Source: Cyanophora paradoxa (lineage: Eukaryota; Glaucocystophyceae; Cyanophorales; Cyanophoraceae). Taken from it: 64,000 bases of DNA. The stretch lies in NCBI GenBank assembly GCA_004431415.1, contig QPMI01000502.1:202771-266770 (forward strand), read 5' to 3'. Shown here piece after piece: positions 42,886 to 53,646 of the stretch. Below the pieces are notes generated by a model that was not told the DNA's origin, ran no database searches, and saw nothing but the letters and a program-made list of their open reading frames with translations. Position 1 is the stretch's first letter, and the number at the start of each line of letters is the position of its first letter. Made by a program: the position numbers and the translations under genes.

Positions 42886-44885
42886 TTATGAAAGCACGTT
42901 GGTCGGCTTGTCAAAGACAACTGTCGAGATGTCGACACCATCACACTCTGTGAATTTCTGCAGGTCGACAAAGATGTGTTGGGAGTCGCCAGTATAATTG
43001 AGCCATTCCGATATATCTGATTCCAGTCAAGGACCGAGAACGCATGCAAAACGCATTGGAAAACATCTCTAATACCGGATTTGGAGCATGTTGTCATAGT
43101 CAGCTGTGCTCCCCACACCACTCCGTCTGCTCGTGTCTTCTTCTTGACGTTCTTCGGTGTGTAGTTGGGGGCGTAAATCGCCGCGATGGCCACAGCTCCA
43201 AGAACTCTTGACAGTTCCAGCACGCGGAGCTCGTCTGTGATTTTCTCTGCACCAATAATATTCAGATGAGGAGAATTCCGTTCCTTCTAGTAAGCGGGCG
43301 GATACCAATGACAAAATCGAGGATCTCTCCGTCATTCTTCGACTCATACCCAGTCACATTGACACAGAACGACGTCTCAGGAGCCGACGTCAAAGCGAAT
43401 CGAAGCATGGATGCTCCGGAATGAGTCCTGTCCGCCTTCCCGAACTTCTCGCTGGCTTCGTTCTGCATCTTGATGATGGCCTGCTTTGCGGCGAGCGTGC
43501 AGATGATAATCGTTTTCTGTTTTGCAGCAATTTTTGATCCCCATGCAGACCAGGTGCAGACGCATACATAGCGCACCTGCTGCGGGCCCTTACCCGCCTC
43601 ATTCTCGAACGCTACGTTGCGGAGGTCCCGCAGCGTCGCGTTCTACGCGAGCGGAACGCAAGCGCAACGCAAGGTCAACGCAAGCGTAATGCAAGGTGTA
43701 ACACAATTCCAACGCTTGCGTTGGAGCTCATGTGTTACACACTTGCAATGCATGCGTTGCGCATGCGTTGGAATACAGAATTATGTGTTGAGACGCACCG
43801 GTTCGAAAAAGTCGACGTACTTATGTGGCTTGTTATCGATTTTCTTGCGCTCGATCCAGCCGGCAACAAGAGTTTGAAGCTTGCCACCTCCCAGCAAGAA
43901 ATCTGGGGCTTCGATTAACATGCAATCGCTTGATCTTCGCTTGCATGCCCTGCACCTGGATACGACGGTTCTCCAGGCTGCAGAGGCTTCGAGCATGCGT
44001 CCCGATGGTTTGAGAACCGGATACTGATCGTGTTCACAATTGTGCCCATAAATTGCGGCCCGTAGACCAGGGACTCGTTGTCTACTGTCGAAACTGCGAT
44101 TGTTTAATTTCGATTGATCATGAGGAGCTCAAGAGAGGGAACTGCAGCTCACTAAAAATTCGACTTTACGCACCCTGGATAGCTGGAGAGAGCTTCATCG
44201 AGAGTGGATCGTGTCGTTCGATCCCATTTGCATCCAGGAAACCCCAGGCGACGCTCTTTACTTGGGCTCCGCTGCCGAAGCTGTCTGATTTCGACTGAGT
44301 GCCTCCCCTCTGGGACATTGGGGCAGGGGGGACCGTAGCTCCCCGTGCAGGAGCCTGCGATGGAGGGGGCCCGCGTTACTGGAAGCGTGGCGTAGCACAC
44401 ACGTTCAGCACCTCGGTGAAGGGGTTGGTGTTGGACGGGCTCGAGCCCCCCCCACCGCCACCTAGGCTGGCCGCCAGCTCCCGCAGCTGCTCCATCGTCA
44501 TCGGGGCTCCCGGGTCCCTCAACGCGTTGATCCGATTGAGGATCGCCCCCATCCCGTAGTTCACGCCAGTTCCACCTGGCGTGCGCACACATCCGATGAT
44601 CAGATCTAAAGCAGCGCTTAAGCTTTCGGAAGTCACTCGGTGCGACTTGCCTGACCCGGCGTGAGTGCGCAAGTTCTTGAGCATGTCCACGAGTTCGGGC
44701 GTAATGCCGGATGCCCCAGCAGCAGCGGCCGCGGCCGCAGCTGGAGGTGGCGGCGAGGCATGTGCATTCGCCCCGCCAGCAGCTGTCTGCGACGCGCTCA
44801 CATTAGCTCGGTAAAGGACTTGGTCGCCGATCCGCGCCGAGCCGAGGGGTCGCGCGCGGAGCGCGCGACCCCGAGGGGAGGTCAA
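42886..44885 (-). CDS. Unrecognised multi-exon protein
   Basis: I do not recognise this protein. Exon continuity is good. The first exon has an Ala/Pro-rich stretch, then ITPELVDMLKNLRTHAG and MTMEQLRELAASLGGGG. After an intron (donor GTGTGTGC) comes SKSDSFGSGAQVKSVAWGFL. After donor GTGCGTAAAG follows VSTVDNESLVYGPQFMGTIV; after donor GTGCAGGG, DFLLGGGKLQTLVAGWIERK. An intron with AACGCA repeats leads to KTIIICTLAAKQAIIKMQ and SFCVNVTGYESKNDGEILDF. After donor GTATCCGC comes ITDELRVLELSRVLGAVAIA; after donor GTATTAGAG, SEWLNYTGDSQHIFVDLQKF, ending NVLS at 42886. The phase of the repeat-containing intron and the start codon are unresolved; the upstream frame closes in the 74-bp repeat at 44847-44920. 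Composition and introns are AT-richer than in the host genes, which suggests a mobile or transferred origin. Confidence 0.5.
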
Positions 44886-44920
44886 TCAACGTTAACGTTG
44901 AAGGCATCAAGGCATCTTCG
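44847..44920 (+). repeat. 74-bp direct repeat, copy 1
   Basis: Identical to 45669-45742. It contains a hairpin (GGGTCGCGCGC, loop GGA, then its complement) followed by the palindrome TCAACGTTAACGTTGA. Copy 1 overlaps the 5' end of the unrecognised minus-strand gene. Confidence 0.95.
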
Positions 44921-45668
44921 AATTGACTCTGAAGCTCGCGATGGGCGGCGCGCGGTGCGGCTCGCCGGGCGGGGCGGAGGCGCGGCAGCGATCGGCCGCC
45001 CGCGGCTATATGTATGGGGCCGGCGACCTGCGCTGCGCCCGCGCAGATGATCGTCGGTCGTGTGAGTGCACGCCCGCGTCGCGGCCGTGGGCGTCGCGGC
45101 CGCACAGATGCTTGGATTCCTGGCGAGGCGACGTGCTTCTGAGCACTCGGGCGGCCCGGGGCCTCCCAACCCCCGCCGCAGCGGACTCCGCGCGCGCACG
45201 CGCCAGCTGGAGGAGGTATCTCTCGGCCGAGGAGCACAGGTCGCCGGCTGCGGCCGGCAATGCTGTGCGCCCGCCGGTTTTCACCCGGGCTCTCACGGGC
45301 TCCGGTTTCCGGCCCTCGCTGGGGTTAGTCGGCCTTGCTCTCTTAGTGCGCTTCTTCCCTGCCAAATTGAGGGCTATAGTTCAGGCTCAGCCACTTCGAC
45401 CTCATCCTCGCTTATACATCGGTCCTCTCTGTAGGCGCCCTTGTCCTGAGGGGGGTTATAGTAGCTCTGCTCTGCTTCGGCTCTCTAGGCAGGTGTAGGC
45501 AGTGTTTCTAGGCAGGTATAGGCCCCTTTCTCCAGTACAATAGCTCCACCCGGTCCGATGTCCGAAAGGCTTGTTCCCGTAGGCTCATCTCTCGACTTGA
45601 CACAGATGGACACTGCAGTCATATCCCTAGCCATTTGTCTCGGTGTGTGCGAATTCATTTGTTGGTAA
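44921..45668. other. DNA between the two 74-bp repeats
   Basis: GC-rich at first, including a GCGGCTCGCCGGGCGGGGCGG word that also occurs in the spacer of the large palindrome near 14380; AT-richer later. No gene recognised. Confidence 0.5.
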
Positions 45669-45742
45669 GGGTCGCGCGCGGAGCGCGCGACCCCGAGGGG
45701 AGGTCAATCAACGTTAACGTTGAAGGCATCAAGGCATCTTCG
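45669..45742 (+). repeat. 74-bp direct repeat, copy 2
   Basis: Exact copy of 44847-44920, 822 bp downstream in the same orientation; weaker similarity (AAGCTCGCGAT) continues beyond. It could be a duplicated terminal repeat of an unrecognised element. It ends 119 bp before the terminal repeat of DIRS element E2. Confidence 0.95.
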
Positions 45743-46330
45743 TATTCAAGCTCGCGATCGCCGATCGCGAGTCGCGTATACGTACGAGTACTATAGCTAG
45801 CTTTCACTGCGTTCGCCCCCACTTGCCACCGGCAAGAGGGCACTTGTACCATATGGTATACGTATGGCTGCCACGGCAGCCTTGCTTACAGCAAGCTAAG
45901 CACAACATGTCTTGTCATGAAGTGAAGGTCTAGATTCGCGCTTGCCAAAGCCGCGAAGCTAAGATCATGACTCGCTCGCTCACAAGAAGGGCAAGCTGCA
46001 ACTGCGCTCGAGGACATCAGCTAGCGCACGCTGCAGAGTGAGTCTTGCGGACGTAGAATGATTGAACATTAGTGATCAATTGTTGATCAATTATTCATCA
46101 AAAGATATCAATGGTTGGCACTAACAATGGCTTAAAGATGACTGAAGGCATAGTAAACAATGGGCATTGCTAACACACATTGAAAGCGGCTAAGCAAAGC
46201 CGCTCGAGCGGCTAGGGAACAAGCCGCTCAGCAAGTTACACAGCTTGCCCTCGCTTGTGAGCGAGGGAGACAAGCGCCGACAGCACAGCAAAGGCGCACA
46301 ACTGCGAAGCAAGACTCTAAGACTAGACAA

Positions 46331-47330
46331 TCAACTACTGCGCCGAGTACGCGCGACTTGCTGCCGACATGACTGCAGCGAAGCTGACGGGCCAGCGTAA
46401 CGAGCACCAGGCCTAGCCATGAGCGCAGCCAAGGGCGGGCGCTCAGCAGAATCGATATAGCGTCGGTAGACCGCTGACAACAAAGACCAGCGACCAACCG
46501 CTTGAACAAGCTCTTCAGGCACGCCCGCAGCAGCCAGAGCAGTAGCTCCACCGCGACGCAAGCCATGAGGTGTGATACCAGTGGCGTCCAAGCCCGCCGC
46601 GTCAAATGCGAACCGGAGAACATAGGCCACGGTCTGAGCTGACAGAGAACGAGCTGCGTCCCGAAGCTGCCCAAAAAGAGGTGCGCCCGGATCCGCGAGC
46701 GCTAGAGTCCGCAAGTAGGTTCGAAACCAGAACACCGGACAGATGACCGACTCTGGGACGGCGCCCAAGACAACTTGCGCGCCTTGGCGACGACGATCGG
46801 TCTTGGAACCGGCAATGAAGAGCACGACGCGATCCGCGCGGATGGACACATCTTGCCGCCGGAGTGCCACGATTTCGCCACGCCGCAACAGGCCAAAGAA
46901 ACCGGTAAGCAACATCACAAGGGCGCGAAGGAGCTTGTTTGAGGGGAACGAGCGTAGGTACGAGCAATCGCCTCCAGGTGGACGGACGTGACCAATGCAG
47001 ATTGCTTTGCTGGTTTTCCACAAAGTCGGGCGATTCCTTGCAATGTTTGCAGCACAAGGGGTGAGCAAATGCAGTAGTAGGCAACATCCTCTGCCTTGTC
47101 TGATGTAGCAGAGCAGAGTGACACTGGTCAATTGCTGAGAGACCGTACTCTTCATCAGCAAGAGCCACCAGCAGTGTTGCGACGCCAGAAGCTGTTGGTG
47201 GCCAGGCTGGAATGCAGTGAACCGCGCAATGGCCTTCATAGAGGACGACCCAGCGGGCGTAGAGGCTTTGGGTTCGCTCGCTCACAGAGTTTGTTCTGTA
47301 GAAAGTGACCCGGTTGAGCAGATCAGCCAT
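46331..47330 (-). pseudogene. Frameshifted tyrosine recombinase of E2
   Basis: Related to the E1 recombinase over its full length, but the reading frame changes twice. The N-terminal part (MADLLNRVTFYRTNS) is in frame down to AFAHP near 47063. The following LQTLQGIARLC segment is in a second frame, and from about 46950 the LLRALVMLLTGFFGLLRRGE part is in a third. The catalytic boxes (FFGLLRRGE, HGLRRGGATALAAAG, YRRYIDS) remain readable. The two small indels break the protein, so this copy is probably inactive. Confidence 0.85.
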
Positions 47331-47486
47331 ACGAGCACCTGCATCACCAGAGTCAAGGGTATGTCAGACTACATTTCTTCTTCTTCTTTTTAAAGCCCCC
47401 CACTCAAGCTTTCTATCCCTGTTGCTGGACAAAGTAAGCTGAGCAGAGATGAGCAGGAGTTGAATTCTGCAGCAAGAGCCTTCAAT

Positions 47487-49451
47487 CTACTCCCACGACA
47501 CATAAAGAGCAACAAGAATCCAGGAAGGTAACTGTGCCGAGCGAGGCCCGCGATAGCACACGTCATATGCTGGGCCAAGCACCATTGCAGGTGCACGCAA
47601 GGCAAGCTGCAACTGTGGCCACCATGGAGCTGAGGGCCACTGAGGGACAATAAAAACTGCCGAGGCCCTACACTGGCGGACATGTGACACAAGGTGCAAG
47701 AGGACATTTGGGTCCGGAAAGACGTAATTACGAGCACCACGCCAGGTTGCTGTAAAGCAATCATATCCTTCAGCATGTCGATCATTCAAATCAATGGAAA
47801 AGTATCGATTTAGGTGAGTGTTGGCTGATGAGGCCATACGATCAATATCAAAAGGTCCAAATGTCCGACTGACCATGGCAAAATACCCAGGTTTCAAAGA
47901 GTAGTCGGCGGGGTAAAAGTAGCGACTCAAAGCATCGGACCACTCATTGTCAACACCAGGAATGTGTTCTGCTTCAATGCTGATGCAATTGAGCAGAGCA
48001 ATATCCCAAATTGCTGCTGCAACTCGGCAAAGGTATTCATGTCTTCCGCCACCATTGTTGATGTAGGCCACAGTCACTGTGTTGTCCGAGCGAACTAAGA
48101 TGTTCTGATTGCGCAATAAACCTTGATAGTGCTGCATAGCGCGAAGCACTGCCATTAACTCGCGCCACGACGAAATTTGCTGAGCTTCTTCTTGGTTCCA
48201 CAGGCACTGGAATGGGGCAGGCTCAAGCTCCCAAGCCACAGGTTGAGCATCGCCAATTCGGGTAGTGATCCAGGCTCCTGCACCAACATGGCTTGCATCC
48301 GTAGTCAACACAAAGAGCCTTTCAGGCCGAATAGGGCAGCGGCCATTGTATCGGTGGATGTTGGCCAGCCACCACTCAAGTTCCCGACGAGTCTCATTGG
48401 TGAGCTCCACTGGATGATTCCAATGCCATTCTCTTGCCACGACATTGATGTATCGAAAGAGGGACCTGGTCTTGATGCGAGCTGGAGCCAAGCCCCGTGC
48501 CATGGACACAAGGGTGCCGGCGACCTTGGCCATTTCACGTGCAGATGCTGATTTCTTTTTCTTCAGAAGCCCTTTGATCAAAGCAAGCAGACGACCAAGC
48601 TTGTCTTGGGGTACTTCAAACAACATGCGGGCGGAGTCCACTATGAAGCCCAAGAAAGCCACCGACTGTGCTGGGGTGAGCTCAGATTTGCTGTTGACCA
48701 CAAGCTTGAGGGCAGCAAATGTTTTGAGGACGAAATCCCGCAATTCACAGGCCTTCTCGTAGGTTGGAGCAGCAAACCACCAGTCGTCAACATAGTTCAC
48801 CACGAAGATGCCAAAGCGGCGGAAGTAGTTGACCACTTGTCGCATGATCTTGACGAATGCAAACGGTGAGTGCTTGAGGCCGAAGGGCAAAACTGTGTAC
48901 ACATAGAATTTGCTGTCAAACTCAAAGCCCATGTTCCGCCAGTCTTGCGGTGAGACTGGCACGTGGTGGTATCCAGATTCAAGGTCAATAGTGAACATGT
49001 ACCAGCCTTGGCGCAGCATGGCTGCAACATGCTCAAGAGTCTCATACTTGAAGGGGATGTCCGGAAGGCCTTTATTGGTAGGCCGGCCATCCCAGATGAG
49101 CCGCAACTTGGATCCAGTCTTCTTGGGCACCACGGACAGTGAGCAGACAATGTTCACTTGAGCTTCTTCAACTTCTCTGATCGCTCCCGTGCACAAAAGC
49201 TTCTGAATTTCGGTTCTCACAAAGTCCTGATGGTCCACAGCCGCAGACTTGTGGTTGGCCCGGCGCTCTGCTGGCAGCCGCCTCGCTCCTGACAAAGGGA
49301 AACCACGCAAGATCCAGTTGAGCACGACATCATTGGCTCCAATCGCTCTCCACTGTTGGACTGCAGCTTGAATGCAGGATGCAACAAAGCCTCCTGCAAA
49401 GTGAGGTGAGGCCTTGCATTGGCAGACATGCCCAATTATCGCGGTGCCCAT
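47487..49451 (-). CDS. Reverse transcriptase / RNase H of DIRS element E2
   Basis: An intact 654-residue frame with the same architecture as the E1 copy: RLIWDGRPTN, FTIDLESGYHHVPV, YVDDWWF at about 48780, then RNase H (LTTDASHVGAGAW, SSWRELMAVL, RSDNTVTVAYINNGG) and a DIRS/Ngaro-type tail. It starts at Met 49451 with a ~25-residue leader (MGTAIIGHVCQCK) missing from E1. Being intact beside a broken recombinase, it could only work with recombinase supplied in trans. Confidence 0.92.
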   Translation of the reverse strand: MGTAIIGHVCQCKASPHFAGGFVASCIQAAVQQWRAIGANDVVLNWILRGFPLSGARRLPAERRANHKSAAVDHQDFVRTEIQKLLCTGAIREVEEAQVNIVCSLSVVPKKTGSKLRLIWDGRPTNKGLPDIPFKYETLEHVAAMLRQGWYMFTIDLESGYHHVPVSPQDWRNMGFEFDSKFYVYTVLPFGLKHSPFAFVKIMRQVVNYFRRFGIFVVNYVDDWWFAAPTYEKACELRDFVLKTFAALKLVVNSKSELTPAQSVAFLGFIVDSARMLFEVPQDKLGRLLALIKGLLKKKKSASAREMAKVAGTLVSMARGLAPARIKTRSLFRYINVVAREWHWNHPVELTNETRRELEWWLANIHRYNGRCPIRPERLFVLTTDASHVGAGAWITTRIGDAQPVAWELEPAPFQCLWNQEEAQQISSWRELMAVLRAMQHYQGLLRNQNILVRSDNTVTVAYINNGGGRHEYLCRVAAAIWDIALLNCISIEAEHIPGVDNEWSDALSRYFYPADYSLKPGYFAMVSRTFGPFDIDRMASSANTHLNRYFSIDLNDRHAEGYDCFTATWRGARNYVFPDPNVLLHLVSHVRQCRASAVFIVPQWPSAPWWPQLQLALRAPAMVLGPAYDVCYRGPRSAQLPSWILVALYVSWE

Positions 49452-49565
49452 CTAGCACTGCTACAGCTGATGGTCCATGCAGCCGCTGGCTTGAAGATGG
49501 TGACACGCGAACGGGAAGAAGCTTAGAGGCCTTGGCTGCGAAGCAAGACTGAGGCTTGTACCCCA

Positions 49566-49596
49566 GGGGCGCACTTATAACTTGTAAGTGCGCCCC
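49566..49596. repeat. Hairpin, 12-bp arms, near the right end of E2
   Basis: GGGGCGCACTTA at 49566-49577 and its exact complement at 49585-49596, loop TAACTTG. It lies 15 bp inside the right terminal repeat, between the terminus and the RT. It may be part of the element's end structure. Confidence 0.9.
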
Positions 49597-49869
49597 TTGT
49601 ACATATGTGCGTAAGCAAGGCTGCCTTTATTTGGCAGCCATACACTGCCCTATGCTACGCTGACGCTCACATAGGTTCGAACGTAGTGTGTGCTGTACCC
49701 GTAGACGCGTGTCACAGGCCGAGTTTGTTCAATTGCAGCGTAACCACCTTCCGGCTTTATGCGTCGCGCCTTCAATCTGCTCCGGGAGGCGGCGCTTGGC
49801 GTCGCTTACACAGGCGAGCTCACAGTGGCGCGCTCGGTTTCGGCCCCGCTCACTCGCGGCTCATCTCAG

Positions 49870-52800
49870 GCGAGCGCGACGAGCGCGGAGTGCCTCACGG
49901 GCGGGTGAGTTTGCACGGCGTCGCGTCACTGCGCTGCGGCTGCGCGCGCGCGGCGCGAGCGCTTCTTTCGGCTGATGCTCCGTGCGCTTGTTGTCGGTCG
50001 CTGACGCTGTTGCTCACAGGGGAAACTCGTCTTCAGCTCGGGCGACAGCTATACCGGCGAGTTCCTGCACGGCGCACGGCACGGCCGCGGCGTCTTTACG
50101 GACGCTGCGAGTGGCAATCGGTGACCCTCATACACGCATATCGCCTGCAGAAACGTCATGTCGAGCTAAACTTCCAAACCGGCAGCTACGACGGGCAGTG
50201 GAAGGAGGATAAGCGGCAGTCGCGCAGGGCATTGCGCATGCGCGCGCACGTCCTTGTTGCGGCTGACGAGGACCTCAGCGGCCAAGGCGTGCTCTGGGTC
50301 GTGGACGACAAGGGCGAACTCTGCGCCAGCGGAGAGACCCTCGAGATGCTGGGCGGGAGTCCGCGCGGGGTGCGCGCCCGACCGGCCCCTCGCTCGCCGC
50401 GCTCGCTCACGCGGTTGGCGGGGCGTTGCAGAGCTCGAGCGGGGACAGCGAGACGTCGGGTTCGGATGCTGAGAGCGACATCATCGTCGTCCGACCGCCG
50501 CCCCGGCGGCCCTCCCTCGCCTCGTACGCCCCGGGCGGCCGCCGCCTCTGCCCCAAGGTCCGCAGGCCCGCGCGCCGCTCCGCGCCGGGCGCCGGGCGAG
50601 GGAAGGGGGCGCAGTACGAAGGGGAGTGGGAGAACGACGAGATGCACGGGCGCGGCGTGATGCGCCTCCCCGCCGGCGCCGCCTACCGCGGCGGTCCCCG
50701 CCCCCGCGCCCCCGCCAAACCTCCCACCCCGCGCCCGAGCGGCGTCCTCCGCAGAGTTCGTTCGGGGAGAGCGGACGGGCCGCGGGGTGCTGACCTCGCC
50801 GGCCGGCGACCGGTGCGGGCGCCCTCGCGCCGCGGCCGCCTGCCTCGCGCGGCGGGCCTCACACAAAGACAGGTATGAGGGGGAGCTCCTGCGCGGGCGC
50901 TTCCACGGGACGGGCACCATGCGGTGGGCCTCCGGCCACGAGTCCGCCCGCCCGCTCCTCCCCCCCCGCCCCCGCCCCCGCCCCGATGAGGCGGGGGCAG
51001 GTACACGGGGCAGTGGCGGCACGGGCGGCGCACGGGGCGCGGCGTCTTCTCGGCGCCCTCCTCGGGCCTGACGCGCGGCGGGTCCGTCGCCCGCCAGCCC
51101 GCCGGCGCGCCCGTCCGCTGGCCCGCCGGGCGCCTCACTCCCGTGGAGGCGCTTCGCGTGGGCGACGGCGCCGTCGCCCTTCGCCCCGCCCGACCGGCGC
51201 CGCAGCCGCTCTGGCTGCCTCGCCGGCTCCGACCCGCCCCTCGTGTCCGCCCCGGCCCCGCCTCCCCGTTCCCTCCACCGGGCGCAGCTGACGCCCCGCG
51301 CAGCTCCGTGTACGATGGCGAGGTGGCCGCCGCCGCCTCTGCCGCCGGTGCAGTGGCGGGGCTGACGGGCGGGGGCGGCAGTGGGAGGAGGACCAGCGGC
51401 ACGGGCGGGGGACGTGCCTGCTGTGCGCCGCCGCGCCCCTCCGCCCCCACGGGGCCGGCGGCGAGGCCGGGGGCGGCAGGACGAGCGGGGAGCGGTACGA
51501 GGGGCAGTGGTCGCGGGACCGGCCCCACGGCTTCGGCGCCCTCACCGACCCCGGCGTACCCCCGCCCCGCACCCTCCCGCCGGAGCGCCTCCGGGGCGAG
51601 GGGCCGGGGGCGGGGGCAGGGGACGGTGTACGAGGGGGAGTGGGTGGAGGGGCGCCGCAGGGGCGCCGGCTCCTGCCGCTACGCCTCCCGCGCCCTCTAC
51701 ACGTGCGCCCCGCCCGCCCCCCGCCTGCCCCGGCCAGCCAGCGCCGCCCCGGCGCCTCGAAAGCAGACCCGACTGCGCGGTCTCTGACCGCTCCGCCGCA
51801 GGGGCGAGTGGCGGGACGACGAGCGGAGCGGGCTCGGCACGATGCGGTACCCCTCCGGCGCCATCTACACCGGCGGTGCGGCCCTGCGCGCCGGGCCCGC
51901 CCTCCGGGGCGGCGGGGGCCGAGCGGGGGCGTGCAGAGTGGGTGCGGGGCGAGCGGGAGGGGGCCGGCTGCCTCGCCTGCCCCGACACCGTCCGCCCCGC
52001 TGATCCGCGCCCCCCGCCCACTTTCCCCGCCGCTGAGTGCCCAGCTCCGCAGGGCGGCCGATGGGAAGGCAACTGGCGCGCCCGCCGGCGCCGGTGCCGA
52101 GGCCGGGCGGCGGGGCGGGGCTGACGGGGCGGGGCGGGCAGGGTGGACGGGATGCGGCACGGGGCGGGGAGCTGGACGGTGCCGGCGCTGGCGGCGCCGC
52201 TGGCCCCCTCGGCCTCCGCCTTCGCCGACGTCGGGTGCCCCGAGGAGGGCGGGGCCGGGGCGGGGCCCGCCCCCGCCGAGTCGGCCGACGGCTCCCCGGC
52301 GCTCGTCCCCGGGGCCGTCTACGAGGTCCCCCGGGGCCCCGCCCCTCCCCCGGTCCCCCGAGGGGCGCCGCCTCTGAGCCCCGCGCAGGGCGAGTGGCAC
52401 CTCGACCGCTGGGTCACCGGCCGCCGCCACCGCTGGACCGTCGAGTACCCCTCCGGCGACAAGCGCGCCGCCCCGGCGGGCCCCCCGGGGCCGCCCTGAC
52501 GGGCTTCGCCGCAGGTACTACGGGACGATCGACGCGCACGGGCGCCGCCACGGGATCGGGACCCTGAAGAGCGCGGGGCGCGGCGGGGAAGTGTACCAAG
52601 GTCCCGCCTTGCAGCTCCGGTCCTCCGCTGCAGCCGGCGGGGTGCGTGGCGAGTGGGCCGGGGCGCAGGGGAGTGGCGGGAGGGGGTGGCGCACGGGGCG
52701 GGGTCCCTCTGCTACGCCTCCGGGGACCGCTTCGAGGGCTTCTTCGACGAGGGCATCCGCCACGGGGCCCGCCCCGCCCCGCGCACCGCCCCGCGCCCCC

Positions 52801-53646
52801 GCCCCCGCCCCGCTGAGGCGCCGGCCCCGCAGCCGGGCTGCTACGAGTGGGCCTCCGGCGCCCGCCTCGAGGGCCTGCCCCACGCCGCCGCCGCCCGCCC
52901 GCCCGCCCCGCAGCCTGCGATGGCTCTGACGCGCGGCCAGGGAGTGGGTCAACGACGTGCCGGACCCCTGGGGGCCTACTACCCGGCCCCGGCCGCCCGC
53001 CGCGCCGCCCCGCCGGCCGCGCATCCCCCGCCGGCTTCTCGGCGGCCCGGGCGACCCCGCGGCTCCCGCCCCGCTCCCCCTACACGTGCGCCCCCGGGCG
53101 GTGCGGCCCCCGCACGGGCCGATCTCGATCTCGCGGGGCGCGCGGCAGGGACTCGCCGGTGGCCTTCAGGGACAGCGCCGCCTTCGGGCAGGCGGGGCCC
53201 CCGCCGCCCCTCTTCCCCGCCATGGGGCCCCGCCCCGCGCCCCCGCGCGCCGCTCCTCTCCCGCCCCGCCCTCCGCCTTCCGCCCCGCCTCCGCCCCGAC
53301 CCTCCCGCCGCCGCCGACGCCGCCCGTCCTCTCCCCGCCGCCGCCGGCCATTGCGGGCCCCGCCGAGGAGGCGGAGGGCGAGGGCGAGCTGGTGAGCGTG
53401 CCCCTCGGCGGCGAGCTCGAGGCGGGGGCGGAGGCGGCGCCGGTCGTCACGGCGCCGGCGGAGACGGAGGCGGAGGCGGAGGCGAAGGCGGTTGTCGCGG
53501 CGCCGGCGCAGCCGCCGGGGGCCCCGGGGCTCCCAAGCGCGGAGGAGGGCGCCCCCAAGGCTCCGGCGGCGGAGGCCCCGCCCGGTGGGGAGGAGGGCCC
53601 TCGCAGCAAAGCCCCCGAGGGGGTCCGGGCCCCCATCGAGGAGTAG
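49870..53646 (+). CDS. MORN-repeat protein
   Basis: Multi-exon gene with about 15 MORN repeats. Spliced reading restores good repeats: GERDERGVPHGR joined to GKLVFSSGDSYTGEF (donor GTGAGT at 49904), then RYDGQWKEDKR joined to HGQGVLWVVDD. After a Ser/Asp-rich linker (SSSGDSETSGSDAESD) come QYEGEWENDEMHGRGVM, RYEGELLRGRFHGTGTM, RYEGQWSRDRPHGFGAL, VYEGEWVEGRRRGAGSC, GEWRDDERSGLGTM and RFEGFFDEGIRHG. The C-terminus is an Ala/Glu/Pro-rich tail ending RAPIEE at 53646. No second domain is visible, unlike the MORN protein at 2026-7634. The first recognisable exon begins at 49870 after acceptor CTCATCTCAG; the start lies upstream and may have been affected by E2, which ends at 49643. A membrane or cytoskeletal scaffold role is inferred. 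Confidence 0.75.

Larger units (their letters stand above)
45862..49643 (-). mobile_element. DIRS-type retrotransposon E2 with terminal inverted repeats
   Basis: A 3.8-kb element with the order RT/RNase H then tyrosine recombinase, minus strand. The terminal inverted repeats are 45862-45889 (GTATGGCTGCCA...GGCAGCCTTGCTTAC) and 49611-49643 (GTAAGCAAGGCTGCC...GGCAGCCATAC); the right copy has ~5 extra central bases. Each is itself hairpin-forming (GGCTGCC/GGCAGCC). No target duplication is evident, as expected for recombinase-mediated insertion. Only ~160 bp separate the RT start from the terminus, so there is no gag frame. Confidence 0.88.

Noticed and set aside
49605-49900. Plus-strand frame opening at 49605 as the true start of the second MORN protein
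   Set aside because: Its first codons lie in the terminal repeat of E2 and look non-coding; only the exon from 49870 is supported by splice signals and MORN continuity.
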